64,000 nucleotides of DNA from NCBI RefSeq assembly GCF_009730915.1, contig NC_052474.1, positions 28,501 to 92,500 of the forward strand. The letters are read 5' to 3'. The DNA comes from Dioscorea cayenensis subsp. rotundata. Its lineage: Eukaryota; Streptophyta; Magnoliopsida; Dioscoreales; Dioscoreaceae. Both the position numbers and the translations under genes were made by a program. The stretch's first letter is position 1. Every line of letters begins with the position of its first letter. Below, piece by piece: positions 24,300 to 37,030 of this stretch. The notes beneath the pieces were generated by a model. That model made no database searches. It worked only from the letters and a program-made list of their open reading frames with translations, and had not been told where the DNA came from.

Positions 24300-26320
24300 C
24301 ATTTTGGGACATGAGAACAAATTGTTATTGGAAAGATTAATTGATATCATTAATCCAGCCAAGGACTGTTCTTACAAATCAGAATAATTGTTGGATTTCA
24401 ATATATTTATAATTGTGGGATTGCTATATTTGATCTGAATCACTTGGATTACTTGAGAGTAATAACTTTTAAGGCTAAGCTTTGACTCCCACCATTGTAC
24501 GTGTGTCTGGCAAATGGGCTCAGTAATGTTGTTGCACCATGCAGGAATCCTCCAAGTAATAATAATAACAATATACATAATATATATACATATATATATA
24601 TATAAAAGAAAAAAACCATCATTCCACTCGCCAGGTTTCCAAAGTACTGAAGCTACTGAGGAAACAGAAATCTTGATTTAGGTTGATGATTCCACAAACA
24701 CTCAGATCAAATTATTTAACTGGGTTCTTGAGATAAATACCATTGCAAAACTAGTTAACTATGTACACAATAACGAGAGATCACCTACATCTACAATGCC
24801 TCACATGATAAACATTTCAAGGGTTAAAAAGAAAAAAAAAATGTTATAAAATAATAAAAAAGATTCAGCTATATACAATTGAACATGTATAGTACTGAGA
24901 TTCTAGATTGGCTCAAAATGTAAGTCTTTCCAGTGTATGCAGTAAGCATAGCACAACTTGTGTTTGCCATGCAAGTATCCTAATTGCCAAAATACCTCCT
25001 ACTATTTCTCCGAAAAGAGCAGGTGTTTTCCTAAGAAGTGACTACAAAAGAGGCTAACATAAGATCCCTTACTTCAACACACCAATAAGCCTCAATGGCT
25101 TACTAAACAGACTGCAAGCTTAATGAAATTAACTACTATTTGACTCAGTAATAGTCGAAGCATTGCTTGCATAATTTGTTCCTGTGATCCAAATTACAGA
25201 GCTATAATTGAATCAGCTGATCGAATATGGAGTGGGATATGCTCTTGCTGTTTACAGATATGCTGGAAAAACTCAAGTCATCAATCAACAACTGCTACCG
25301 GACTTCATGAACCATGATCTGGTGCAAAAGTACAATGCTTCAAAGAAATGCATCCTATTAGGCAACCAAGAAAAAAAGTTATACCACCAATTTGGGCTTT
25401 TGAATCAGAAGCCATGGCATATCAAAGCCAGGCACAAAAATAAGGTTAAAAACTAGACAAGTTGGATCCTGATAATGACAACAGTAAGGATCAGATAGCA
25501 AAATCTGACTTATATGGCGAGACACCACTGCAGTTCCTCATTATAATTTATAAAGAGTTATTATTCCCTTTTAACTGTTTGACAATGACTCCTATTCTAC
25601 ACACCATCTCAATACTAAACCCACATCAAGGCATAATCAACATATCAGTAGCAGAAGAAAGACAAGTAGAGTAATTTAATGGGGCTAGAAATGCCTAAGT
25701 GACTTGAGGGGAGTAAAACATGCATGACTATGGAAACCAGATGTTAAACCTTTTCTAATCGGATTTTATATGTAACTCAACTCTGAAGCCTCATTTAAGT
25801 AAAGAGACAAATAATTTTTTTGCAACAATGACTATACATGTATATAATCCAAAAATCCAATTTTTCACCATGAGCTCCTAGCTCATCACTCATTTAAAAT
25901 CCACCCAGAAACACCAATTCAGTGAAAGAAAAAACACATTCTCACCAGATAAATAAACACAGAAGCCAAATATTCCAACACAGAAGACGTAAATACAAAA
26001 ATTAACATCATCCAAGTCCTCTTTCATGGTGTTATTTTTGAAAATAAAATATAGTGGGGTGGTTAATAACATGATAGGGTTGGGAACCAACAATGCCCTC
26101 AGAAGAACATCCATTGTGAAATTGAAGATGCTTCCAAAATCCAAACACCAAATAGTTCCCAGGATAATTATACAACCCCCTACAAACCCTGATCTAGATA
26201 CAACAGATGATAAAAAAAGGAATGATATTTCAGATTTGTCATGCAAAAAAGATATAAACTTGTCCAATATAATGTTTGACAAAGGAAAAGTATTACCATC
26301 ATTCATCCGAAGCATCAAAT
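24300..26320. other. Intergenic region, probably partly 3' UTR of the minus-strand LENG1-like gene
   Basis: AT-rich. Two weak minus-strand coding hints exist: a hydrophobic frame at 25890-26318 and a 38-residue stretch near 24915-25030 (KTPALFGEIVGG..). Neither has a recognised homologue, and they could be 3' UTR or intron sequence. An (AT)n run lies near 24580-24604. Confidence 0.4.
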
Positions 26321-27029
26321 TTACGACCTACGCCTGCATTAGAATACGCAATTACTAATTAAAAGAATTATTTCGCAGCCCCCAAAAACTTTTATGCAAA
26401 TTTCTTCACCTCGAGAACCCTTTATTTGATTCTCTCGCCACAGAGGAGAGAAGCTTGATTTCCTTCTCCTTCTCCCGCTTCTCCCTCCTTATCCTCTCCT
26501 CCCTCATCTCTTCGATCGTCTTCTTCCCCCCACTCTTCTTCCTCGACGTCTCGGCACCGTTCACTGACCCACGACCTCCATCGCCATCTTCCGAAGAAAA
26601 CAAGGACGCTCCCGATACATACCACGGTGCCTTCACGCCCTTCCCAACTAGTCCATACCCCAATTTATACTTCTCCTCCTCCGGTCCGACAGCAGGGGGC
26701 TCTTCCCTCCTCCGCTTCTTCAAATCCCTAGGTCGTTCATCTTCGATCTTCTTGGTTTTGGGCTGGGATTCAAAGTTGAAATCCGGGAGTGATTCAAAGA
26801 GATTGATATGGTGGGAATCGGCAGGATTAGGGTTAGGGTTTGGGAGATTGCGGGCTTGTCGGAGGCGCTCGAGGCGTAACTCGGCATCTCGGCGGCGTGA
26901 CTGCTCCCGTTTGAGCTGCTCCTCCTTCGCAGCAGCCTCTTCGTCTTTGCGGACCTTCTCGCGGTTCTCGTAGTTGTAGACGTTCCATCGCTTCTGGGGC
27001 AGGATGTTCAACCCTCCATGCCCTCCCAT
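26321..27029 (-). CDS. LENG1-like protein with Cir_N domain
   Basis: The first exon (27029 down to 26410) begins MGGHGGLNILPQKRWNVYNY, the CIR N-terminal domain (about residues 5-45) typical of leukocyte receptor cluster member 1 homologues and other splicing-associated proteins. The body is very charged, with KLGYGLVGKGVKAPWY in the middle and a Lys/Arg/Glu-rich helix at the end. Unspliced, the frame stops after GFSR (207 aa). A GT donor after 26410 and an acceptor before 26333 would instead give GFSRRRRS and a stop at 26321-26323 (210 aa), which I prefer. LENG1-type proteins are nuclear and probably spliceosome-associated, but their exact role is unclear. The gene is head-to-head with the BORDER-type gene. 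An Asn-Pro repeat near residue 65 is encoded by telomere-like CCTAACCCTAA DNA. Confidence 0.88.
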
Positions 27030-27400
27030 CGTCTTCCTTCTCGTCCCTTTTCTGTTTTTTTTTTCTCCACACTTTATATACTACGATGAATTTTAAAAAC
27101 ATATCTAATTAATATTTATCTCTCTCATAATTTAATTACTACTATTTATTTATTAACTCTAATTTTTTTTATAAATATTTATTATTTATTACCTCTATTT
27201 GGCTTACAAACCAACTGCCACCTTACAATATATACTATGAAATTTAAAACAATTACAATAATAATAATAATTAAAAATAGGAAATATTGGAAACAATCAC
27301 AACCATGTTAATGGGCCTGGAAAGGAACAGAAAGTCTGTGCAGCCCAGCCCATGACTAGCCCATATGAAATGGGCACCGACCTTGAATCCGTGATGAGTA
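27030..27400. promoter_or_regulatory. Compact bidirectional promoter region between LENG1-like and BORDER-type genes
   Basis: The LENG1-like ATG (27029, minus) and the CT-rich leader of the plus-strand gene (from about 27430) are about 400 bp apart, so the two transcripts must share a short promoter region. The middle is AT-rich (about 27060-27290). A telo-box-like ccctaaccctaa lies at about 27743-27756 in the first intron of the plus-strand gene. The exact transcription starts are not visible. Confidence 0.5.
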
Positions 27401-29313
27401 TCAATCCAACCTCGATAGTGGTCTCGAGGATAACCCCTGCGCCGCGCCCCCTTCTCACCTCTCTTGTTCTCTCTCTCTCTCTCTCCACTTGCCTCCCGTG
27501 CCTCTCCCTCTCTCCTCTCTTCCGCCGCCTCGCCGTCTCTCTGGTTGTACCCTTCATATCTGGCCATTGAGCCGTCTTCTTCAGGTAATCATCTCTCTCA
27601 CCTTGCTTTCTCTCTCTCTCTATCTCTTTCTACCTCTTTTGTTAAGCCGATGAAACCCTTAACTCTGCCCGAAACTCAATTTGCTATATCATCGATTTTG
27701 ATTTAGATTTTGATTTCGATTTCATTGTCGTCTCGATCCGGATGCCCTAACCCTAATTTTAATCTTCTTGTATGCCCTTGGATCATGCCGCCTTCTTCGG
27801 TTTTCCTTTTCTTTTTTTTCTTCTTATTTAATCTTGTGCCCTAACTCGTGCTCAAGATTGGAGCGTGGCAATGAAGAGTTTGGTGTTTATTTATTTATTT
27901 ATTTTTTGTTTTATATGATTTGTGATTATAATTTTTAGCGTTTTTCTCATAATTTTGTTGTCGGTACTGCATTCTTCTGGTTGTACCATTTCAATGTTCT
28001 GTACAGTGTACATGATTGCGCCTTTTGTGCCGTTTACGAGATCTGCATTTCTGCATGAATGGTTTCTTAAACTCACACGGATGTTGTGACCAAAAAATTG
28101 TGCTTCTTCTGGTTTAGTTTCATGTTTTTGATCAAGCTACTCCCATAGTTTCATTGATTTCGCGGATCTGAAGCTTGTTTTGCCTCTGATTATTCATTGA
28201 TGTACGAGATTGAGTAGGGTTTCTAACATCTGTGCACTCATGATATGAATGCTAGTACAGGGCATAGATTAATGTTTTTGACTCCTTATATATGATGCAT
28301 AGCATGCCTATTTTAAATATAAGATCAAGTCTGTTACTGTTTTAGTCTCTTTTTGCTCAGTTTGTATCTGGAAGGATTCTTGGAAAAGATTTTAACCATG
28401 TAGGACATGAGACAGTCTTCTAAGGCACTCTTGGGCAATTCCTAGGTAGTTGGGTCTTGATGTTGTTGTAGTCCCTAGGTGTCTTTATCATCCTTAAATG
28501 CCAAACAACATAATTCGAGAATACTAAAACTTCACTTTGTATGACAAAAGTGGTGGGTTGAGATGACCATCAATAGCTGAGGTTCTGAGTTGATATTCCT
28601 TCCATGTGATGTGACACACAGTAGCACTATTCTTCCTCCTAGAAGATCTATTGTTGTTATCTATATTACTTTTTAAGCCAATTATTTAATTTGTTCGGTG
28701 GTCACTGCGTTGAAACATACATTACATATTATTTGTTATTCTGTCTTTTTTTATTTCTTTCTTCTTTTTTTTTTTGGGTGTTTTGGATTGGGCATTAGTT
28801 GTTCTTTAACCTGTGATTTGGAGGAACACTACCTTTTCTGGTTGTTCTTCTGAAGAACAGAACTCTACATACTAGTATATGTTTTGCTTGTGCCGTGTCA
28901 GATGTAATTTTGTGCATTTCTGTTATTGATTTTTGACTCACATAGTAATATCAGAGACCATCTGTCCACATGTTTTGTTTAATACGTGAATGGATGTCAT
29001 TGTGGAACAACCATTTAAATTTTTTATCATATTTGATGTGGTGCCGCTTTGTTTATACTGGATTTCTTATTGTATTTTATTGTTGTTATTGGTGCTGAGT
29101 TACCAAATCACCAACATAAATGCATATCTTGTTAGCAATGATTTTCTTTTTCTGATAGTAATTGCCTATTTTCTCAGGCATATGGGTGCATTTTGGGGAG
29201 GTTGAATTAGCCCTTACAAACCCCTAGGCTTTCCATGTACCCTTTAAATAATTACCATTCCTACAAACCTTGAATCCTTTTCGTTATCATTAACAGATAG
29301 TCAAATCACTCAA

Positions 29314-32300
29314 ATGGAACCATCAAGCAATGGCCAAGCAACGATGTCTGTTAATCTTGGAACCCAGCAACTTCCTCCTACCAGCAAACAGATTGCACAG
29401 GTTGATTTATTGCCTAGGTTCCATACAACATCTGTTGACAAGGGGTCACAGCCGCTGTCATTAGCAGAAAGGCAATTTGCACAATCTAAGGTTCAAACTT
29501 CCTTGTCTGCAAACTTTGGGTCGTATCAATTTTTGCCAACCAACAATCAGCCTGTACAGATGGAACCATCGCCAAGAACCCCAAATCCCATGCCTGTTTA
29601 TTTTGGCTTGCATTCACTGTCATCGACAAATAGAAGACCATCAGACATTTCTAGATCTCTCAACATTCAAACCTCAATTCCCAATAATCCAGGGTTATTA
29701 CCTCCTCTGTATGCCAACAAGAGGCAGGTCCAAATGGTACCATCACCCAAGCTTCAAGCTGTGACACCAGCTACTGTGGGGCTCCAACAACTTTCATCAA
29801 CTAATAAGCGTCCAGCCCAGACAGAATTACCATCGAAGGCGCAAACTGAGATTGAATCTGTGAGGTTAAAACTCAGGGAGTCTTTGGGTGCTGCTTTGGC
29901 AATGGTTTGTAACCAACAGAATAAGCAACAAGCACCACAAAAGAGCATGAAGGCTGAGGAAACAGATGCAGGTACATTAAAGCCAACAGAAATAAATTCT
30001 CAATCAGACAGATCAGGAACTGTACAAGAGAATGCTTTGTCTGGTACTTCAGAAGCTTCAGCCTCCAATGAGCATACAGAAAAACAGGAAAGCCAAATTC
30101 CAGCAGGTGGTATTGCAGCTACTGAAATGCAAGACTTGCAACCAAGCCATGGGATTTTAGAGGATGATTTGCTATTAAACAATAATTCTGTTATCAAAGA
30201 TGAACTTCTTCAGGGACATGGTCTCTGTTGGGCTTCTGATGCCACTATTACCTCTGAAGGAATAAGTAGCTTTACTTCTAAAAAACCAAAACTAGCACTT
30301 GAGGAAGCTAGAGGAGATCCGGGTGGAGTATCAGATCAAACTTCTGTTACCCTTGCGATCAAAATCGAAGCTGAGCTTTTTAAATTACATGGAGGTGTCA
30401 ATAAAAAATATAAGGAAAAGGCCAGATCTTTGTTGTTTAATCTGAAAGATCGCAATAACCCAGAGCTAAGGGAGAGGGTATTTTCTGGTGACATTGCTCC
30501 AGAACGTCTTTGTTCCATGACTGCAGAGGAACTTGCTTCCAAGGAACTCTCTCAATGGAGGTTAGCCAAGGCAGAAGAGCTTGCACAGATGGTGGTATTA
30601 CCTGATTCTGATGTCGATATCAGGCGATTGGTGAAAAAAACTCATAAAGGAGAGGTTCAGGTGGAAGTTGAACGGGATGATAATGTTTCTGTGGAGGTGG
30701 CACTTGGAGCAAGTGTGCTCACGCAGATTCCGGCAAAAGTAAATGAAGGGGAAACTCAAGCTCAAGGGAAGACAAATGACAAAAGTGGTGTAGCTGCATC
30801 CAGACTTCAAGAAAAGGCATCTGAAGTCTCATTGACAGGGAAGAAGGCTGATTTAGGTGACCAGAACCTTGGCGGCAATTTAGATATTCTGAATGAGAAG
30901 CCTGATTTAATGCAAGAGCTCATGGTGGATGAACTGAAAGGTGCAGAATTACTTCCCCCAATAGTATCTCTTGATGAGTTTATGGAGGCCCTTGATTCTG
31001 AGCCACCATTTGAAAATATGTCAATGGGAAGAGGGGAAGATATGCCTAGTTTTGATGGGAAAACCTCAGATTCTGTTGAGCCTCAGAAAAGTACGGCCTT
31101 GGATGAGTTGAGCCCTAAAGTGGACTCTGCTTCAGGTAGCTTAGATTCCAAGTTGAATTCTGCACAAGCTGGATCAGTATCAAAGATGGATACCGTGGGT
31201 ACTTGTTTGGTTGCTGATAACCCTGAGAAGGTAGATTCCAAGGATCCGGATATTGATGGTGAGACGAAATCCAATTCTATTCAAGCTGGATCAGAAGCTA
31301 TCCCTTCTGGTAGTGCATCCAAGGGAGGCAATATCTGGGAAGGGTTAATTCAATTAGCTGCTTCTTCACTGGTGACTGTTATTGGCTTCTTCACAAGGTA
31401 TGTTTTCTTACTTCTGTGCTGTGAGGCTTTTGAGATTCATTGCCCTTTCTAAATTATTTGTAGAGCATACGTAAGATGCATGCCTGTATTTGTGGCTTTA
31501 AAATCTATTGAAAATGTTACTCAGTATGTGTGACCTTCGGGTGTTGACAATAACTTGCTCATAAACTGTCCTTTCAGTGGGGAGAGAACATCTACTAGAG
31601 AATGGCCTAACATACTTGAGATCAAAGGAAGAGTCAGATTAGATGCTTTTGAAAAGTTCCTCCAAGATCTTCCACTCTCTCGGAGCCGTGCTGTTATGGT
31701 ACTACACTGAATCTTTGCTTAAATGCATCAATTTATTAGTGATATTTTCCTCTTTTTTAGCATCAACCATTGAGGTTCAACTAGATGATTTGTACAGGTT
31801 CCTAAGTCTACCCAAACCAATATTTTATTTGTTTCACTGTGCCATTCTTCTTTTGCGTCATACACACAATTGCAACTGCTTTCCTTTCTAAAATGCAAAT
31901 TTTGTGAGAAAGTATACAATGCCGGATATAACACAGATGAGTGAAAAAAAAATTAATCTCCAACACATTAACCATCTGTGATCTTGAAGTTGTGTGGCAG
32001 CAAGTGTACTTTTGCGGCATCTCTAAACCTCATTTCAATATTGTCTATCTGGCTCACATAATCTATTCTTGATTGACAGATTGTACAATTCTGCTGGAAG
32101 GAAGGTTCTCCCGAGAATGGTCGGGTCAACCTCTGTGAGGTGGTATCTATTGCTCAAATCTATTCCTTGTTTATGGTGGCCATTCTTATAGATCTATATC
32201 TGATTTTGGTTTTCTTCCTTTGCAGACAGTGGACTCATACATTGCTGATGGAAGGCTTGGTTTCGCTGAGCCTGCTTCAGGAGTGGAACTCTACTTCTGC

Positions 32301-33302
32301 CCGCCGCACAAGAGGACTACTGAAATGCTTGCAAAACACCTATCAAAGGAGCAGATAGAGACGTTAAACTCAGCTGAAAATGCCCTCATTGGTGTGGTTG
32401 TATGGAGAAAGGCTCATGTAACCGTATCACCCAGGATGTCATCGCACAGCAAGAACAGTAGCACCAAGAGACAGCTTTCTTCCAGAAGACATCAAAATGT
32501 TAATCCCACCATTAATTCTAAGAACTTGCAGGCCCCTCCACCCATTGCCCACCCTTCCCTTCCATCCCTCCCATCTGATGATGAAACTATGGATGATGTA
32601 CCCCCCGGATTTGGTCCGGACGCTAGGGATGAAGATGATCTTCCTGAATTTGATTTTTCTCATGGAAATTCTCAAGCTTCAGTTCGTAATGCCTCCCACT
32701 CTTCTGGCCTTGGTATAGCTGGTAAACTTCCGGCTGATCAAATGAGAGAGCTAGTGCACAAGTATGGTCAGAGTGAAACTACAAAGAAACCAGCTCTGGA
32801 AATCCAACCATGGAATGAGGATGATGACGATGATGATATTCCAGAATGGCAACCTCCCCAGGATAGCCAGCCACACCCTCAACCCCATTCACTCACACCA
32901 CCACCAACGGCACCACCTACAGCACAAGTGCAAGCCTATCAGACATTAAATGGTCAAACTGCGCTATTTAACCAACAAATGATGCAAGTAACAACACCTC
33001 AGCAGCAGTTAGCACAACCTCAACAACTTGTTCAGTTTGCAACAGCACTGCCCATGCAACTACAGCCACCTTTGCAATCTCAGATAGGGATGGGGTACGT
33101 GCAGCAGGTCCAGCAGAATGTGCAACCTGGTTGGCAGCCTGCACAATGGTGGCCCCCTGCTCCTGGGCCAGCAGATGCAGGTCCAGGTATGAATGCCCAG
33201 GTGCAGCCTTCACAGTATGGTTCCCAACTGGGGGATGGACAATTCTATGGGATGCAAGGCCATGGAGCCTCCCATAATGGGACCGGGTGGAGGCATCGAT
33301 AA
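29314..33302 (+). CDS. TFIIS-central-domain and SPOC-domain protein, BORDER (BDR) type
   Basis: Four coding exons (29314-31397, 31578-31698, 32080-32139, 32226-33302) give 1113 aa. A non-coding leader exon ends at a donor after 27584, and the second exon starts at 29297. The N-terminal third is Ser/Pro/Gln-rich. A TFIIS central (M) domain lies at about 344-425 (AIKIEAELFKLHGGVNKKYK, ERVFSGDIAPERLCSMTAEEL). A SPOC domain spans about 672-817, across all three introns (GRVRLDAFEKFLQDLPLSRS, SYIADGRLGFAEPASGVEL, ALIGVVVWRKA). The C terminus is acidic, then Pro/Gln-rich. This domain pair is that of the Arabidopsis BORDER proteins, described as elongation-slowing factors that promote Pol II pausing at gene ends and protect closely spaced neighbours. 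No PHD finger is visible. Confidence 0.9.
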
Positions 33303-34089
33303 GTTCAACAATTTGGGGTGGGGGTGCGCTGACTGTTTGTTAACCATTCCCTGAGGCAATCAACTTTTTGTAGCAAGCTGGCATTCCATCTGTTCAAATA
33401 TTTTGCATTTCCTTTTTTTTTTTCTTCCCTTTATCTGCAGGTCTGTATCAGGGATCCTTGTATATATAGTGCCAGTGGCGAATCTGGGTTGGGGGGTTGT
33501 CATTCACATTTAGGGGCGTTAGGAGTTTCTGTAGCATACCTGCATTTTTTGGTTTGCTTCCTAGTTTTGGGCCTGTGTGGATGGTTCAGGCAGAAAGCTA
33601 ACTTAATATCCAAAAATCTAGTTCAGAACATACAACTACTACAAGTTATCATATTAAAGGATCTCGGAACCCAAATATTATGTTCGCGTGGGATTAATTC
33701 AAAATTTAGATCATGGCCCACTCTCTTTGCATGCATGCTTTGATTGATTCTTGTGCCAAGCCTTTTTAAGTTACATTTGTGAGGAAAAATAATTAAAAGT
33801 GGGTGTTAGGGAATATTCTACTAGTTAAAAACTAATAAATTTTACAAAAGAGATGCAATCTCGGTCATTGGCGTTTAAGATAATTTGTCACATTTTTCCA
33901 TTGCGTACATGATATGCTTCGGGAGTCTCACAGCCTTGTGCAGAGCAGCCTGTCATGGCGACTTGGTTTGGCGCCAGATGACAAAAATAAACAGCTTGCA
34001 CAAAAAACATCCCCAGAACGGTGGAGCAGTTTGTGAGTAAAAAATGGTGCATCATGTATCCTTTTGAAGATCTGATAGGCATGCACATT
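33303..34089. other. Convergent intergenic region (two 3' ends)
   Basis: About 790 bp separate the stop codons of the BORDER-type gene (+) and the UIM/EF-hand gene (-), so the interval is mostly 3' UTR of the two. I see no other gene. Confidence 0.6.
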
Positions 34090-36368
34090 TCAACTGTTTC
34101 CAGGCTCTCGCAGCATGTTGCAGCGGGACACAATCTTTCGAAAGTCTTCCAAACTTAGCTGAAAGTTTCAACGAGTACTTCTTAGAAAATATTAATGAAA
34201 ACAAGTCTCTGCTTGACCAATAGGCGAGAAAGTCTATTAGAAATACATGTTCTAATACAGACGAGCCATCGGTGGCACAGTGGCAGTGACACATCCCCTA
34301 AAGGGAAGTCCTAGTTCAAGTCCCAAAGCATGCAGACTCAAGGGTTGGAAGTAAAAAACATTAGCTACTTGTAGAATTTGTCTGATTTACTCTACATGCA
34401 ATACCACCAAAAAAAATCACTAACGCAAAAATGTGATTAACAACATTTGACATCCTATCAAGAAATCTACGTATGAAAATTTATTAGACAAAATAATACA
34501 CTTGGACTTATATAACAAGAAATAAAGAATGAGAAGAATCATTCATTTTAAAAAAGCTCATACGATAGACTTGTTGCTTATTACAGGATTGCCTCTTGGT
34601 TTTGCCTGGTATAATACTCAAGCCTGCTGGACCATAAATTAGAGTTGAGTGCAGGTAGATGCTAGCATTGCAGTTCCAGTCTAATGGCTCTTATGTACAT
34701 TTAGTTTCAAAAACTGAACATTGGATAATGCTTCTAACGCAATACATGATATCATCGAATGTTTAATACTATCAACCCTTAATGTAAATTTCAATATTAT
34801 GATTTACGTCAGCTATCAACTAGTTCAAGATGGTATGCATTTGAAAATATAAAGAAGGATTCCTCACCTTCCCATCTTTGTCACTGTCAAAGCAATGAAT
34901 CATAAGTGCTATTTCCATCTCAGTCCAACTGAAATCATGAGCAATGGCCATTCTCTGCAAATCACGAAGGGAAATATGCCCCTTCCCTACCTCTGCAATT
35001 CAAGTCAGGATCCTTAATATGCATAATTGAAAAGAATTGAAACAAGAGAACAATATTGCATCCCACAAGTTTAGGGTACAAAGTTAAAGAAGTTTTTAGC
35101 AGACATTTTACCATCAAATGAGAAGAAGAAAGCAACTAATTCATCTTCAGTCAGCTGAACCCGTCTACTATTCTGAACAATAAAAACTTTATTATTAAAC
35201 AACAGAAACATCAAGATATAAAATGAAATGCAAGCATCGAGCCCTTTGGAACCACAAACCAGTTTTCTTTGCTTCTTTTTGGCAGATGTAGCTTGAGTTT
35301 TTGTCTTGTCTGTCATCCCATGAAGTTGGGCACCACGTGTGGTTTTCCCAGAATTCTGAGAAGGCCCACCAGCTTCCGCGGTGGAACACTCTGCCACACT
35401 TCCTAATGATAGAGCAATCGCCTGCGTAAGGTATTAAGCCATCAAATTGTAGAGCCATCCATGTTCGCATAAAGCAAGAGTGAGATGAAGACATAACAAA
35501 AATTTCAAAGTATATCCCACAAAGAGACTACCTGTTGCAGGGATGCCTCATCATTGTCAACTAGCTCATCCTCTTTCATGCTTCCTTCCCGGTTTGGCCT
35601 TTTCCTTGTTTTTGCTAAACTAAAAGAAATCTTTTTCTTTCCCTAAAATAAAAACTAGACCTTTGAGAATGGACTGATCACATCAAATTTTGACATCAGA
35701 ATTAGCATTGAGACCTAAAGATTGATCAACAAGGCTGGTTGACAATATGTATCCAAGATAGAACACTTCATTACAAAACAAATCATCAGAAATAATGCAT
35801 TTCTCAGACTATTTGCCCCCAAAATTCCAAAACAAAAATCATAAGATCCTACCTATTTCACCAATTCATTGCTAAAATTCCAATGCTTAGAATTATTACC
35901 AAACTAGCATATAATTCAGCATTATAAAGTGTCTCTCTTGGAATGCGTTTCATATATCCAATTCATACATATATGAATCAAAGGGGGAAGGAACAAAAAC
36001 TTCACCTTGGCCTTGAGATTTTGCCGAGAACCAGTAGGCAGCGGCTCATAGTCATCATCTTCATCATTCCGATCCTCATCGGATGGTCGGTACTCGTCGT
36101 CATCGTCTCCCCGCTTGACGGCGGCCTTTTTTCCTTTACTGGCTCCTTGTGGGGGCTTAGAACCAGGGCGGAGGAGGCCAAGGGCTTCGAGCCTGGCCCT
36201 GTTCTCTTTGATTCTCAACAATCTCTCCCTCTCGTACTCTAATGCACGTTGCTCCCAAGCTTCACCTTCTTCTTCTCCTGCTCCTCCTTCTTCGCCCTGG
36301 CTCGAGGTCTCTGGCGTAGAGGGCTCGTTGTCGTCCTCCATTGTCGTTTCTTTCTCTCCTCCAAGCAT
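34090..36368 (-). CDS. UIM and EF-hand domain protein, nuclear or cytosolic, uncharacterised
   Basis: Six exons read on the minus strand: 36368-36006, 35642-35532, 35421-35260, 35172-35112, 34992-34868 and 34158-34090, giving 296 aa (287 if Met10 is used). The N-terminal half is acidic (EEGGAGEEEGEAWEQRALEY, GDDDDEYRPSDEDRNDEDDD). A basic patch follows, then a ubiquitin-interacting motif, DEASLQQAIALSLG (about 152-165), across an exon junction. The C terminus has two EF-hands 36 residues apart. The first loop (232-243, DEVGKGHISLRD) lacks acidic residues at positions 3 and 5. The second (268-279, DSDKDGKLSLED) looks able to bind calcium. The protein ends FRKIVSRCNMLREPGNS. The combination suggests a ubiquitin-binding, possibly calcium-responsive adaptor. 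I recognise the domains but not a named gene. Its largest intron contains a SINE-like sequence. Confidence 0.85.
34258..34420 (+). mobile_element. tRNA-derived SINE-like sequence in an intron
   Basis: An A-box-like TGGCACAGTGG (34273-34283) is followed about 30 bp later by a B-box-like AGTTCAAGTCC (34313-34323), the spacing of a tRNA-type internal RNA polymerase III promoter. No cloverleaf can be folded, so this is not a tRNA gene. It lies in the last intron of the UIM/EF-hand gene in antisense orientation. The outer ends are approximate, and I did not find convincing target duplications. Confidence 0.55.
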
Positions 36369-37022
36369 AGGGAAAGATCCCTGAAATTAATACATTTTAT
36401 GTATTGTTTTCATATATAGACCCTGTAAAAAACTCATAATTATATTCCAATGTAGAAAAGAAAATAATTATGGAATGAGATTTTATCACTGTTTTCCTAT
36501 AAATGATACAAGAGGGGAAATGCAGAAATCCGACTGATTTTTTTTTATTTTTTTATAAATAAGTGGCATACGTGTCCCCTACTTAAAAAAAAAACGAAGG
36601 GATGTACATAAATATATAATAAGCTCAACAAATATATATACTTTTGTGTCGATTTTACAATTTAATCTCATATTTTTTTTGAAACAAATATCCTAAGTAA
36701 GGGACCTATTGTCAATAAACGAAGAGGACATTGGCACAATTAAAAAATTGTATAATATTTTTTTTTTAGAATTTTTTTAATTATTTGCTAACCTCTCTCA
36801 TAAATAATAAGATTGGTAAAGATTGCTTATTTTACAAAAATATCTGAACATTTTTATTTTTATCTCTTTACAATGGGAATAAACATTCAATGTGAATAAA
36901 CAATATAAAGGTTATATGCATGGATTTAATAACTTAACCCATCTGTGCCCTCATTTTATATGAGTTAAGATTTGAACCCGTCTCCTTAGCACGGATACTA
37001 ATACCCTATGTAGGAGACATGT
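36369..37022. other. AT-rich intergenic region
   Basis: Upstream region of the UIM/EF-hand gene. AT-rich without a supported gene. A B-box-like gatttgaaccc (36969-36979, read as gggttcaaatc on the minus strand) is present but lacks a good partner A box. Confidence 0.5.
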
Positions 37023-37030
37023 TAAAAGAC

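Noticed and set aside
25890-26318. Hydrophobic minus-strand frame of 142 codons downstream of the LENG1-like gene
   Set aside because: Composition fits AT-rich 3' UTR, no homologue recognised, and the first part overlaps the proposed last LENG1 exon.
36955-37015. Possible tRNA or SINE on the minus strand (B-box-like gggttcaaatc)
   Set aside because: No convincing A box or cloverleaf; only one half of the promoter is present.
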